64,000 bases of DNA from Acheta domesticus. Its lineage: Eukaryota; Arthropoda; Insecta; Orthoptera; Gryllidae. The stretch covers positions 161,918,885 to 161,982,884 of the forward strand of contig JAHLJT010009436.1 in the NCBI GenBank assembly GCA_031308135.1. Direction: 5' to 3'. The notes under the pieces are model-generated. The model did no database searches. It had not been told where the DNA came from and was given only the letters and a program-made list of their open reading frames with translations. Both the position numbers and the translations under genes were made by a program. This document shows positions 21,831-34,300 of this stretch, one piece after another. Each line of letters begins with the position of its first letter. The first letter of the stretch is position 1.

Positions 21831-24343
21831 TCTGTATTATGTACCGCAGATAGTGTAATAATTACATTGATTCATGTTTTTTTAAACATGTGAAAGATAG
21901 AAAGGACTATTGATTCTGGTTATCGAAATAAATGCAGATGAGATTCACCGGCGCTTCGTTTAAATTGAATGAATTGGATTTAATAAAGAGTGTTTAGTAT
22001 GGCAGAAATGAGAATTTCTGACTTAGTAAAAACAATTATATATTAAATATTACGGCTATGTAACTATGTCCAATAATGCGAGAATGCATGAAAGCTACTC
22101 AAATATCTTTAAGTAGCAGCTGAATGTTCAAAAACTAGCAAAACTTTGTAATGGACCTATCGTTTTCCCAATTAAAAATAATTTTTCTGAAAAAAAAACT
22201 TTCTTTTATCACAAATTTTGTAATAAATAGTGCTCGTAGGTTTGAATTATTTCAATATCTAAGGATACCATTTTGTAGGGAAAAATACAAGTATCTATGT
22301 GTATTTTGGTTAAAGAAAATAAAAAAAGAAGACATATTTTCACAGTCGATTTTTAAATTTTTATCCATTTATGACCTCAATGACCTTGCAGTGGCAGTGA
22401 AAAATTTTTGTTAGGCAATTTTTCTGTTGTTTGACATCAGTAGATAGTGTTAAGAAAGTATTAGACGAAATGTTTGTACACAGTCTTACCTTAAAATTTG
22501 TAATGCAGCAATACCGGAAAATTTATTAAAATCGTTATAAAATTGAATTATTTTCAAACAAAAAATAACGTTCCAAAAAAATCCAATTTATATAACAAAC
22601 TGGATCCATATATCATTATTTGCATTTCCGAACCTTCCATATTTTTTTACCGTTTTGACAAAGAATATCTTAAATATGAATTTTTCCCCTGAAAAATACA
22701 AATAATATTAACATGGTTCATGAAGATTGAACTTATCAGACTTTCTTATCAGATTTTGTTCTCTTTCTCATATGGTATTGTTATCTACATTTTGCATTAA
22801 TGATTGTAAGTTCCCTTCTTATCATTGTAATTAACTACAAAGTTGGCGTTGGCCATGTAGTTACAAAACATATGAGTAACGTTGGGACAAAATTTCCAAA
22901 TTCATAAGTTCGTATGAGATTTCGTTACGGTACAGAATACCGTAAAGTCCCACTTTCCGTCCTGCTTTAAGACACCCAAACAACCAAAACGAGACGTAGT
23001 GTCAAATAAAATGAATTAAGCGGAGCATCGGGTGGCGTTTGAAGCCATTACCACTGCGACCCAGGTCGGAGGGATCCCTGGTGGAAAGTGGCAGTGCGGA
23101 TGCTTCCCAAATTTTATTTGCAATATCGATGGGCATTTTGCAAAGTAGTCAATTTATTAATTCATGTACAGTAAAGAAACATTTCTGCAAATTGAACGCT
23201 TTGCTATTAGTAAACAATCTTAATTTAATAAATATATTAACGTCTTATTTATTTTATTGCAGTTGTTTTTCTTTATCTTTATGAAAACAGACTTCGATCC
23301 TATTTGGAATCTCTTTCAAAAGTTTAAAAACATCAAAAAGAAATAAATTGTTGAAAAAATACCGAAAATAGTGAATTAATCAAGACTAAATAATAATTGC
23401 AATAAAATCCTTCTTTATACCTTCACTCATCAATTATCCTTTATCCTCATCAATTTTTCCTTCTTCCAAAGGAATCCTCGCCTCCAAAACAAAATAAATT
23501 CAATTATATTGAAGATTGCTTTTTATGCTTAATAATTAACAATAACACACATAAGAGATTGAATATTTTAACTTACTATAAATGTAACTTCATTATCAGT
23601 TCACGTCTTCTAGAATTCAGTGGGAATTATAGTTATTCAAATTATCGTTCTCCATGTCGTTGCAGGAAGTGTTATTCCTTCACAAAGAACATAATGAAGA
23701 ATAAGTGATATATTTTAGAAGAATTTAGAAGAATGAGAAAATATATTTTATTACATCGGTGCGAATATTTTGTTAACAATCCTTGCAAAGAACGCTCATA
23801 TCTTCTGTATTCAAAATCCAACTAGTATATGGCGTAGGGTCGGGATCGCAGAATTATGAAAACGTGTACATAATTTACTTCTCATCGTAGCATCTCACAC
23901 AGTTTTTAACAGTTTTTGACGTAAATAAATAAAAGTAATGGCATAATTTAATGATATGTTTTATGGACTACATAGAATGAACACAGGTATAAATTTCGTG
24001 TAGTTCGTGTTTGCAAGGGATAACTTCAGTGACGAATAGCACTACAGAGCAAAGAAAATAAACATTGAGCAAGCTGCGCTTGAAATTTATTTACATTAAA
24101 CGATTATTTTCAATCTAAAGTGAAGTTGTTATAGGGTACTTGACGAGAAAAGTATAAGAAATTGATTGGTTGTTGCTGCGTGTCTTTCGCTGCCCTTTTG
24201 AATCAAGTTTCTTCACCGATGTTAATTATAGAAATCTCTTGTTTGCAAAAAAGACAGAAAAAAGCCACGGATTCTCTTTCCATGTTTACTTCGCCAAAGG
24301 AAAGACATACATGAGTTGGTGATGGAGGCAAATGTTTACTTAC
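21831..24343. other. Remainder of intron 5, lectin gene A
   Basis: AT-rich; I see no exon, RNA gene or recognisable transposon apart from a short GC-richer patch at 23030-23120. Confidence 0.5.
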
Positions 24344-24464
24344 CTAGCACTGTAACAAACGAGCCTTCACGAAAAAGATCGTGTAGTCCTACTAGAATTC
24401 CGTAAGGAGTTCGATGAGGCAAACCCAGTTCCTTGAAGAATTGGACAACCATTTGAGCTTCATC
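24344..24464 (-). CDS. Lectin gene A exon 5 (middle of C-type lectin domain)
   Basis: The exon is 121 nt, 40 codons plus one base, with acceptor TTTTTAG and donor CTAG/GTAAGT. It encodes DEAQMVVQFFKELGLP and later GILVGLHDLFREG, the helix-2 and G(L/F)HD segments typical of insect C-type lectins. It follows exon 4 in phase 0 (NSK/DEAQ). The next exon lies 8 kb to the left, across an intron with two transposons. Gene B has the same exon at 2467-2587. Confidence 0.88.
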
Positions 24465-25966
24465 CTAAAAACAATATTTTCTTTACTAGAAATGCGAGCA
24501 GATTGGTTGTACAAGAAAACATGAATTATTTGGCATAGGGTTTCTCCTACTCGTCATTTTTTGTTTCTAACTCCTTTGTTTCTGAATTTCTTGAGTCGGG
24601 GGTAGCTCTTCGCTTTTGGCTGTAAGTGCGCAACGTAAGAGCTTGACAGTTGAATCCGGACAACTCCACTTTTCCCTTCTACTTAGTCCAACGGAATCAT
24701 TTTTTTATACTATTATAAATTACAAAAAACTTTACATTCAAAACAAAGGGCCGAAATTAAATATTTTAGAAAATTTAGTAATTATAAATTTGTAAACAAC
24801 CGCTTCAAAAATGTGCCTAATTGAACAAACGGACATAAAAATTAAAATTATTCTGATAATCAACGATTCCTTCCTCTCCACCATCCTCTCCCAACATCTA
24901 AACTAACTGTTGGCTGAGTAAATTATATTGGTGTATCTGCATTAAATCAGTCACATTATTGAACTTATTGGCATTAGGAAAGTTAGTAGTATGTTCATTT
25001 AATTATTTATAAAGTATTTAGGCTTCATTCCAAATTATATAGTCATAATATAGTTTTTTGTACATTTTATAGATGATATTGCTGTTATAACCAGAGAAGA
25101 TGGGGAAATTCTTCCCAAACTACTTTGGGAATAATTTTATAATATACCTAATAATTAAAATCTTAATATTTTGGTCCGATCTTTTAACATATTTATCTTC
25201 AGCACGCTTATGATATGTTCTTCTTACGACATTGCATTATTTTATTTTGCAATCAAAAACTCCCACGAACCCATTTCATTTATAAAACTAAAATTTTGAA
25301 ATACAATCAATGAGAAAGTAGTTAACTACGAGAACAAATATACCATACTATATTATTCTTTCAATATTCCACATCTGAACCACGTGATTCACTGACATTA
25401 ATCTCTGAAACTTGATACTCAATGGCCATGATCGTGTACTATTTGATCTCGTAAAATAGAAACATTGAGTTTCCAAATTCTTGCAATGGTAACCAATTTT
25501 TAGGCACACAAGATGTCATATATAAGTGCATGATCACACAAAAATTCACATTTTCGCTAATATTTACATTTCACAAAATGTTAGTAAAGAAAATATTTAT
25601 AAAATAATTCAATTAATACAATTGTTAGATTCTTTCCAACAGGTATATTTTACATTGTAATAAAAATACCAACATTTTTCAGTTATCTTTTATTTTCCAG
25701 ACAACAAATTCCTTTACCGAAATAAAGCATTCGGAATATCATAAAAAATCTACGTTTCAATACGGAGATTTTCGATGAAAAATTGCGGCAGTGTTTTGGA
25801 ACAATTTGGTAAAAATATTTTAAAAATTACGCCATTTGTAAAGCAATTTCAAAAAAGTGTCTCTTCTCTCTTGTCAATTCAAAAACATCAAAAGGACACA
25901 TAACAATGGCATGGTATTTTTATTTATTCAGAACATATAGTACTATCTGTACAAAAAGTTGAAAGA
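24465..25966. other. Intron 4 of gene A, start
   Basis: 24465-24905 aligns with 2588-2990 of gene B. The rest is AT-rich with nothing recognised. Confidence 0.5.
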
Positions 25967-26812
25967 AACTAGTGGTGCTACAAAAGGGCACAGACAGACT
26001 TTGTCGCAATTAAATTTTGTAATTTTTTTGGTGTGGGCTAGTTGTACGGTCTTGCCCTCATTCGCTTGGCGGCTGCCACCTATCGCCGCCCTAAATACAA
26101 TTTTTTTGAAATTGTATCAATTTTTCTCTTTCCTAATGATAGATTCGAAATATTACTTTTAAAATATTAAAGAAGAGTAAAACCTCGTCCTATATGAAAA
26201 TTTTCGTTTAAAACTTTCAAGTTTTTTCCTAAAAAAAGAAGCTGTTTTAATCATAAGTGTGAATGTGAAATTTGTTCTTTTACACAGCAAAATTTTGTGT
26301 TATTGATAAACTTTATTTGAAGTCATTTGAAGTATTTTCACTCACAAATGCAACAGTGTATACCAATCGCTGGAAATGTCCATATTAACGGCGTGAGAGA
26401 TATTAAAAAATTACATTTGTATTTTTTTAAAAAAACAAAAGAATACAGCAAAATTAATTCTACGTCATCTTCAACAGTTCAATAAGCACTATCCGTAAGA
26501 AAAGCTTGAAGAAAATATTTGGCAGAATGCTCATTTTGAAAAGGCCCTAGTTTTGTTGACGGACGGATCGTGAGAAGGACTGACAGCTTTTTGGCTGTGA
26601 AGGAAACAAATGTGCATTCAGAATACTCTATATATTAGAGGATGTAGTTTACTACATACAGGAGCAAGAGATATGAGGTAACTACAAAAAGAGTTTTTCT
26701 TCCGGAAAATATGACCTTTTTTCCTCAACATTACATAACTTTCTCTGAGCTAAATACACGAATTATTCCGTACTATACTGTACATAAGAGAAAGTAAAAA
26801 TGAATTATCAGA
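25967..26812 (+). repeat. Internally deleted copy of the CTAGTGGTGCTAC family
   Basis: Begins CTAGTGGTGCTACAAAAGGG and ends GAGAAAGTAAAAATG, both family termini, in only 0.85 kb. Most of the interior with the long T-rich tracts is missing. Confidence 0.65.
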
Positions 26813-28135
26813 AGTTCATGTTACGTATCGGTGTCAGAAACCACATTTTTATCGTATAACTCTGAAACAATATGTCCGAGATCCTTTAACTCGGGAGTGC
26901 TCGCAATAGATCCACGAGATCCAAGCCAGGGCAATTTAGTGAATTATTGCGATGCATTAGGCGTCTGATATTTCATGTATTCCTTCATTGTACTTTTCTG
27001 AGAACGCCTGGCACTCTATTTTTATTTTTTCGATAGGTCATTTCCCGTGAGCACACTGACACTTGATCACTGCGCTGCTCGAAATCTGTCAGATACGTTG
27101 TGTACACTGTCGGCAGTGCAACGTGAGATCCTCGCGTAAACGGTACGTATCATATATCATATTATTTTCAGGTGTGTCTAAGACAAGTGTACGATTTATT
27201 AACAATTGCATTGAGAGACATGCTCAAACCAATAAAATGCGTTTTTCAGTTAATACAGCTTCAAATCATTCTCATTCAAGAAAAGTTTCAGCTATATCTG
27301 AGAGATACATTGCGGGCATTGGCATGAGCCTATCCTATTGGGTAGGCCCTTACCGGGTTAATTTCGATCTACTCGCATGGTGAAAACAAGTGGGTGAGTT
27401 ACTCCGGGCATCGATTTTTACTCGTTCTCCGCAACACTGGTTTGTGTCACGAACCACGTGACCACAACTCGGGCACTCCATTTGAATAGCCAGACCAGAC
27501 GCTGGCCGCCATGTTGCACGGAGAGCGAGAAGTGTCGAGAAATATTTTGAAAATGGCATTAAGTGACAATTTGCAACGGTAACCAACCAAGATAACTGGA
27601 AGAAGGTGTAAAAGATCGTATATTTGAAAGAAATGCTTCATATGTCTGTTTCAATGACTTGTATATAACCATGTGATAATCTTGGTTTCTGGCTGCATTT
27701 CAAATTCCCGCTAATTTTTTTGACGAAATGTGGTTCCTGAAGCTCATTGGTTGGAGTTGGTTAGCGAGAGCAAGTCCTCCCCCTCTGGTACATGGGAAAG
27801 TTTTTGTGCAGATTCTCATACATTTTCCGTACGGAAACTTTAAGATCCCAAACTAGAAGCATAAAAGCCACATGGTCTGTACGTTTTCTGCATGAATCGC
27901 CACAAGACACCGCTGGAGCGTCTACCGCGTAACGACTGAGTTGCGCCGCCCGTGCGATCTTTGTTAAATATTAATGAACCCTGAGGAGTATAGAGAAGAA
28001 AAATAGGGAGACAGGAATAGGGAAGAAGGTAGTTTACGCAATATCACGTCACACAAACTGACCTTGATATACCTAACCACAAAATCGAAATGGCTGATTA
28101 CCGCAGCGTTGCCAGATGATTAAATATATATATAT

Positions 28136-28136
28136 T

Positions 28137-28196
<60 letters not shown>
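28136..28196. repeat. TA microsatellite
   Basis: About 60 bp of (TA)n next to a GC-rich block. Similar TA runs occur at 14058, 14950, 19298, 29648 and 49543. Confidence 0.85.
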
Positions 28197-28197
<1 letters not shown>

Positions 28198-28199
28198 CG

Positions 28200-29250
28200 C
28201 AGCTGCGCGCCTTCTCCGCCGCCGCCCCCGTTCTTTGCACCCGCCTCCACCTCCGCGTCTTTGTCTTCCGGGAAGCGTTCCTTAAGAGAACGCACCCACC
28301 CCCTTCCAGCCCCTGGGCCGCCACCCAATGGATGTCAACAAAATTAGGCTTGCCCTGGCCCACTTCTACGACGCATGTCTAGGCTTGCACGTGCGTCCAA
28401 GTAAACAATGTAAGACAGACTTGAGATAGAAGATACTGGAAATTTTCCATTAAAGATCCCTGTTCAAACGCCTTCAGCGATTGGACGAAGCAATTTCACT
28501 GCGTAATTTCCTGTAGCCTATCGCCGAACGGGTTCAAAATTGTAGTAGTACATCCTCGAACTTTAGAGATTTTTTTTGGAGGGGGACGGAGGCAGCGAGC
28601 AGAAAGAAAGTAACATCCGAGGGAATTCCGCTTGCGACTTTTGACTGAGTAGCATTCTGTTTTCGACTGCGATGCTTGTTAATAAGACTTCGTAAAGGCA
28701 CTCTGTGACTGCCCTTCGGGGTCTTCACTGGAATTTATATTGTGGCACGATTTTTCAAGAGAAAGTTTCTTTTTCGGACTTGATCAATTTTCATTGTTTT
28801 ATCGGTTCAAGTTATTTAATGTGCCGTGCTTGGCCACGATTCGATGAACCAAAACAATTGATTTTGTTGAAGTAGACGTGATTATTAGTCTATCTTTGGC
28901 ATAAGCACGCGGAAGTGACTGCGTTAATCGTGAAGATCGCCACCGCTTATGTCAATGCCCGTCGAAAGCGCTACCTGAAGGCGCCCGCTCGACAAGCTGA
29001 GAGGAGCAGTGTTCCCGGCCGCACACCCTCCCTCGGAGCGGCGCGCAGAACCGCGCGGCCCAGACGACCTGACCGCCGCCACCCACCTCCACCTCCGCCG
29101 CCGCCGGACCGCTCGGGGGAAGCGCCCCTTTCTGAGACGTCATCCCGCTGAATGGGGCAATGACCACGAAAATCTCCAGGCGGTGATGTGTACGAGAGCT
29201 TCGCCGAAAGCACTCAATTGCCCCTCAGGCGCTACGGAATGAACGTTTGC
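28200..29250. other. GC-rich block, possible decayed LTR
   Basis: GC-rich sequence with short features shared with 37803-39330 (GATTGGACGAA, GCACGTGC, a CCGAACGGG-type motif) in the same order. No coding frame is convincing: the 28915-29151 frame is proline-rich low complexity. An LTR origin is a guess. Confidence 0.3.
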
Positions 29251-29646
29251 AGTTAGCTCAAAACAAGCAGGGAAGGAAATATTTCAGGCCGCGCATTGGC
29301 CGATACTAAAATTAGTCATAGATTTTTTTGTGTAAGGTATTTTGTCTGTTTGTGATAATAATGTGATTTGTAATAATTTAATTTTAATTTCTCTTGTTTC
29401 GCTTATTTTGGTTTGCATTACGGGGAAAACTCACGAGCTCGTGCATTGTAGTGTAAATCTAGGTTAATCTCTTTTTGAATCATTAAATTTTTTACAGTTA
29501 AACTCATTCACATATATTCTTTCTTGCTGAAACAACGTCCACTCGCCATCCCATTTATTTCGGGCCACCCTTCTGCCACCTGAGCTAGCTGGAAGGTAAG
29601 GCGACCCACCTTCACCGTCATTCGCGGAGACCGCGAGTGACGTGGC

Positions 29647-29680
<34 letters not shown>

Positions 29681-31678
29681 CACATATACATATATATACA
29701 TATATATCTTCCAGTACCGACCTTCAAAAAATTCTGGAATCTTTCACTAAAATTCCTGGTGCCAATGACAGTTGATTTAAATTCTGACATTGTTCAGATT
29801 ATATTTCTATTAAACTTCAATTTGTCTACAGTGTCCTTTAAGAGATTATCATTTGTTACGGTGTCATCCAATCGGGAGCTTAAACGTCACCGTAGTGACG
29901 TCACTGTAGTGACGTTTAAGCCGCTGATTGAATGACACTAACAGCTGATGATCTGTGAAAGTACACTGTAAATAAATCGAAGTATAGGTCTTAGGGCGCA
30001 CTGGAATTTCGATCTTGGATTTCGACACAATTTATGTCAATAAACTAAATGAAAGACTGATACGACCTATTTTTTTGCTATAGCTTGTGCTAGGAAAAGT
30101 CCATTACATGTCACTCTTAATGTTTTTACAGCAGTGTTTTGACCAATATCATAGTTATTTGTAATATTGGTGTTATTTTTAATTTATTGGATAAAAATAT
30201 TATACGAATCTTAAAATTGAACATCATCTATTACGTAACTCAAAACTCTGATATTTAAACTTACCGGGATGTCTTCGTCCTAGTACATGATACCTCCATT
30301 AAAATCCTGGTAAAAGTACCAGGATCCTGGCACGTCTGGCAACACTGGATTACGATCGCGTTGGGTAAAAAAGTCTGTCAGTGAACGATTCTCCCGCTAG
30401 AGGCTGGTTTTAGTAGTTCTCGTTGAATGTATTAAATTTGTAAGAACGTAAACCATAAAAAGAGACTTTTCTGGACTTTCCATCATATGTGTATATTAGT
30501 GGGGACTTGTGGGTTTCTCACTCCATGGTACGGATAACGCAAGAGAAGTTCAGAAATTACGAATAACAAGAAAAATAAATTCACAAGACATACGAGTAAA
30601 TGTGAACTCATCAAATTATGTAATTTTTTCCTTTCACATAATAATGAACTTACATGATATAACGCACATTTCAGGGCTAGATCTGATCATGATGGGATGC
30701 TGATGCTTCAACACTACCCAAGATGATGATGCTTCAACACTACCCATGCTTGCTGTACAATATACCTAACTATTATTTAAATTGTGTGCAATCATCTCTT
30801 CATTAATATGTTTGAAACTCAGCACATCATGTTTTCTAAAATCAAATTTGTAATGTAAAATAGACATTTTATTGTAAATACACGGCCAAAAATCTGCTCA
30901 TCCACATCGAATCTAATCTGACTTTCATTGACCTACCCTCACGATTATCCACATAAAATCAAATCTAATTATCTCTTTTACAATCCACATCATTTATTGT
31001 CATACAAACAGTAGTTGTATGTTTCTTTTTGTTTAAGAAACACACTTCTACACACACACTAATGAAAACATTATCAATATTAATTAACTTTTCAAAAAAA
31101 TGTTGTAGTATATTATATTTCAATATACTCTCAAATGAAATAATAAAATAATATATTTAATAACAATTGTATCTCGAATTTACGGTTACGTAATTAATGA
31201 GGCGTACAAACGTTTTGCGAAACTTGATCTGCTCACTCACAGAAGATCGAAAGTGCCTCTATTGTGTGCAAAAGCTCTTCCTTTCAAAATTTGTTAAATT
31301 ATCGGTTTATGTACGGAAATTTTTAATGACAAAAATGTAGCAATTTTTTAAGGAAATTGCGTTACGCAGACGATCTGACTGATGGAATGGAAAACAGGGT
31401 GACATCGAGTGGCAAACACCTGGACAGATCTGAACTGGATAGACAGGCTCCAGACAGATGGACAGGTGAATACTCACGATCTGCATCTGCCTGACGGACA
31501 GGGGGACGGAAAATATGTCTGAAGTAACGGACGACAGAGTACTATACTGATTAACTGGACGAGAGAATGCCAAGAATAAGAGAAATTTAAAACTTTTAAA
31601 ATAAATAATTAACTGAAAGTAAATGCTTCGAGAAGCGTTCAGGGAGCGACTGATGACTGCAAATGTGTGATGGCGTAC
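29251..31678. other. Intron 4 of gene A, AT-rich
   Basis: Holds a TA/CA microsatellite (29648-29707) and a palindrome (29861-29939). A 21-bp direct repeat GATGATGCTTCAACACTACCC type lies at about 30696-30750. No gene. Confidence 0.45.
29861..29939. mobile_element. 79-bp palindrome with GTGTCAT(C/T)CAATC arms
   Basis: The left arm GTGTCATCCAATCGGGAGC with TTAAACGTCAC is mirrored by GTGACGTTTAA and GCTGATTGAATGACAC. The centre TAGTGACGTCACT is itself palindromic. Best read as a tiny foldback element. Confidence 0.6.
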
Positions 31679-32040
31679 CTTGGAGTTGAGGATGACCAAA
31701 TGCGCGCCCTCCCTCTCGCACGTGGCCTTCGCCTCGAACCACGTGACGGGCACCGTGTGGTACTTGTAGTAGCCGAGGCCCTCCTTCAGCACGTACCCTG
31801 GGGGAATGCGCCTGGGGGGTGCAGGGCAAGCCGAAGGGCACGCGGGAGGCGAGGGGCAGGCTGGGCACGCAGGGCATGGGAGGGGGCACGGCGAGGGGCA
31901 CTTCGGGATCTGTGGGCACGGCGAGGGGCAGGCGGGGCACGGCGGCGGGGGCGCGCAGGCCGCTTGGCGCTCGGGGCACACCTTGCACCCGGCGTCCAAC
32001 ACGCCGCTCTCCGCCGCATCCGGTCGACCGCTTGGAGAAC
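31679..32040 (-). CDS. Lectin gene A exon 4 (Cys-Pro stalk plus first part of C-type lectin domain)
   Basis: The exon is 362 nt: two bases completing a glycine codon plus 120 codons, open throughout. Acceptor TTTGTTCCCAG, donor AAG/GTACGC. Residues 1-25 lead into a cysteine-proline-rich stalk (CKVCPER, then CPxCPxPC-type repeats). After that comes the start of the lectin fold, GYYKYHTVPVTWFEAKATCE followed by REGAHLVILNSK. The WxEAxxxC and EGAHLxxxNS motifs are hallmarks of strands and helix 1 of C-type lectin domains. The stalk between the N-terminal domain and the lectin domain is not something I know from this family. This is the intact version of the exon; gene B carries an expanded, frameshifted one. 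Confidence 0.88.
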
Positions 32041-32399
32041 CTGGGAACAAACACCAATGGAATACTGTGGACACATGACTACTGCAGACGCAATTACCCA
32101 AAAATATCTAACCAACTGCGATCTACCGTTCCTGCAGCGTTACGAACAACAACTTTTTCATATTTTCTTACGGAGAGAACTCTTGTACAGTGCATCACTG
32201 TTACAATACTATGTTATTGCGCTATTTGTGAAGCATACTTTTGTTAAAATATTCAATTTGTGCAGTATTAAAAGTATTTTTTGCAGTGTGCGTGCTCCTT
32301 TTTGGAAAATAATTCAAGGGGATTATTTCAACAATATCATCATATAGCACATGGGTCATGCTGGTTTTGAGGATGGAGATCATCGTTCCGCAAGCGCAC

Positions 32400-32533
32400 C
32401 TGTGAGCGTGGCCTGGAGGGCGACGGTGCGCCCGCCGCCGCGCCGCGCATGCGCAGAGCGCTGCAGCTGCAGATGCACCGGGCGCAGCGCCTGCGCCCTC
32501 GCCCGCCGCCCCCGCCGCGTGCAGCAGCCGCAC
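32400..32533 (-). CDS. Lectin gene A exon 3 (N-terminal domain), +1 nt
   Basis: Acceptor CTGCGCAG, donor CAG/GTGCGC. The encoded start VRLLHAAGAAGEGA joins exon 2 NATGHWLAK. In LPS-binding-protein-like lectins this position holds a small beta-rich N-terminal region before the lectin domain. The exon is 134 nt against 133 in gene B; one extra T near 32489 throws the second half out of frame. The rest of the sequence is nearly identical to gene B exon 3. Confidence 0.72.
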
Positions 32534-33153
32534 CTGCGCAGCCCCAGCACGCGCCCATCACGTCACCCCTCACCACTCACCGCACGCATCCCCTCACACT
32601 CCCGGTAGGCACAGTGCACATCAACCCCACAAAACCATTAAGCTCATCACCCACAGTATGCGACAACACTGCCCTCTACATACCCAAATGTCAACCAATT
32701 TTACTTCATTCACGTCATTCTAATATTCTGGTTTCTCTGACCAAATCCAGGAGAATGCCGCCGCTGTACCCTGACAAACGGACCAAGGACTGTACGAAAT
32801 CTTGCCTTCCCTTTCGTTTTCTACTATCACATTTTTACTTACACATATACGAACACCCACTACACAACCATACATTTAGAGAGAAAAGTCGAGAATTTAG
32901 AGCTTGCCTGTGTGGTTTGGACAGCGCTGATGGGAGATACCTGGTGAGGGAAAATCCCACAAGCCGATTATATTGGCGTCGGATCCCTGTTACCCTCGGG
33001 AATCACCACATTATATGATAAAAACTTGCCTTGCACTTACGGGATTAATGGCCTTTTCAGATGACACGTCTGGATTAACTAATCAATCAAATAAAAGATA
33101 AGAGCGTCACGCACCCATTTGTCACTTTGTTTATACTCTCTTCGCCTCCTTAC

Positions 33154-33317
33154 CTTGGCCAGCCAGTGCCCGGTGGCATTCTGGCCGCTGAGGACAGACA
33201 GCTCCGCGTCGCCTGCAGCGTCAGCCCCGCACGAAGGCCAGTCTTCAGCGTCCTCCCGCGCCTCCTCCGGCGCCGCCCCTCCCAGCGACAGCAGCAGCCG
33301 CGCACGCGACAGCCAGG
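33154..33317 (-). CDS. Lectin gene A exon 2 (signal peptide, acidic N-terminus), +1 nt
   Basis: Acceptor CCGCAG at 33318-33323, donor AAG/GTAAGG at 33153. Encodes the hydrophobic core of a signal peptide, then an acidic stretch (PEEAREDAED), a lone cysteine, and a C-terminal NATGHWLAK containing an N-glycosylation sequon. The exon is 164 nt, while gene B and all array copies imply 163. The extra base lies in a CAGCAG run near 33294. With exon 1 this shifts the frame and gives an early stop. Either the copy is dead or the base is an assembly error. Confidence 0.75.
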
Positions 33318-34300
33318 CTGCGGACAGGATTCTCTGCTTTGGCCTTTGCTACATGACTCTCCCTCTCAGCACGAGGGCCCGTCCTCAGCGTCCTCGCGCG
33401 TCTCCTCCGTTGCCGCCCCTCCCAGCGACAGCAGCACCGCGCACGCGACAGCCAGGCTGCGGACAGGAGGCTCTGCTTTGGCCTTTGCTACATGACTCTC
33501 CCTCTCAGCACGAGGGCTTGTCCTCAGCGTCCTCGCGCGCCTCCTCCGTTGCCGCCCCTCCCAGCGACAGCAGCACCGCGCACGCGACAGCCAGGCTGCA
33601 AAAGGATGTTCTGCTTTGGCCGTTGCCACATGATAATCCCTCTCAGCACAAGCCGCGTCCTCGCGCGCCTCCTCCGTTGCCGCCCCTCCCAGCGACAGCA
33701 GCACCGCGCACGCGACAGCCAGGCGTGGACAAGATGCTCTGCTTTGGACTTTGCCACATGACCTTCCCTCTCAGCACGAGGGCCCGTCCTCAGCGTCCTT
33801 TCGCGCCTCCTCCGGCGCCGCCCCTCCCAGTGACAGCAGCACCGCGCACGCGACAGCCAGGCTGCAAAAGGATGTTCTGCTTTGGCCTTTGCCACATGAT
33901 AATCCCTCTCAGCACAAGCCCCGTCCTCAGCGTCCTCGCGCGCCTCCTCCGTTGCCGCCCCTCCCAGCGACAGCAGCACCGCGCACGCGACAGCCAGGCG
34001 TGGACAAGATGCTCTGCTTTGGACTTTGCCACATGACCCTCCCTCTCAGCACGAGGGCCCGTCCTCAGCGTCCTCGCGCCCCTGCTTCGGCGCCGCCCCT
34101 TCCAGCGACTGCAGCCCCAAGCACGCGACAGCCAGGCTGCGGACAGGATGCTTTGCTTTGGACATTGCCACATGACTCTCCTTCTCAGCACGAGGGCCCG
34201 TCCTCAGCGTCCTCGCGCGCCTCCTCCGGCGCCGCCCCTCTCAGCGACCGCAGCCCCGCGCACGCGACAGTCAGGCTGCGGACAGGATGTGCTTCTTTGT
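33318..34300 (-). repeat. Shorter exon 2 acceptor array in lectin gene A (~7 units)
   Basis: Homologous to the gene B array, with unit marks near 33366, 33505, 33641, 33769, 33906, 34043 and 34182. Several units have deletions of 2-12 bp and two use a CTTTTGCAG acceptor in place of CTGTCCGCAG. The distal boundary (CAGGATGTGCTTC...) is the same as in gene B, so an array existed before the gene duplication and then diverged in copy number. Confidence 0.85.

Noticed and set aside
28098..28382. Tyr-Ile repeat proteins on both strands
   Set aside because: Translation of a TA microsatellite.
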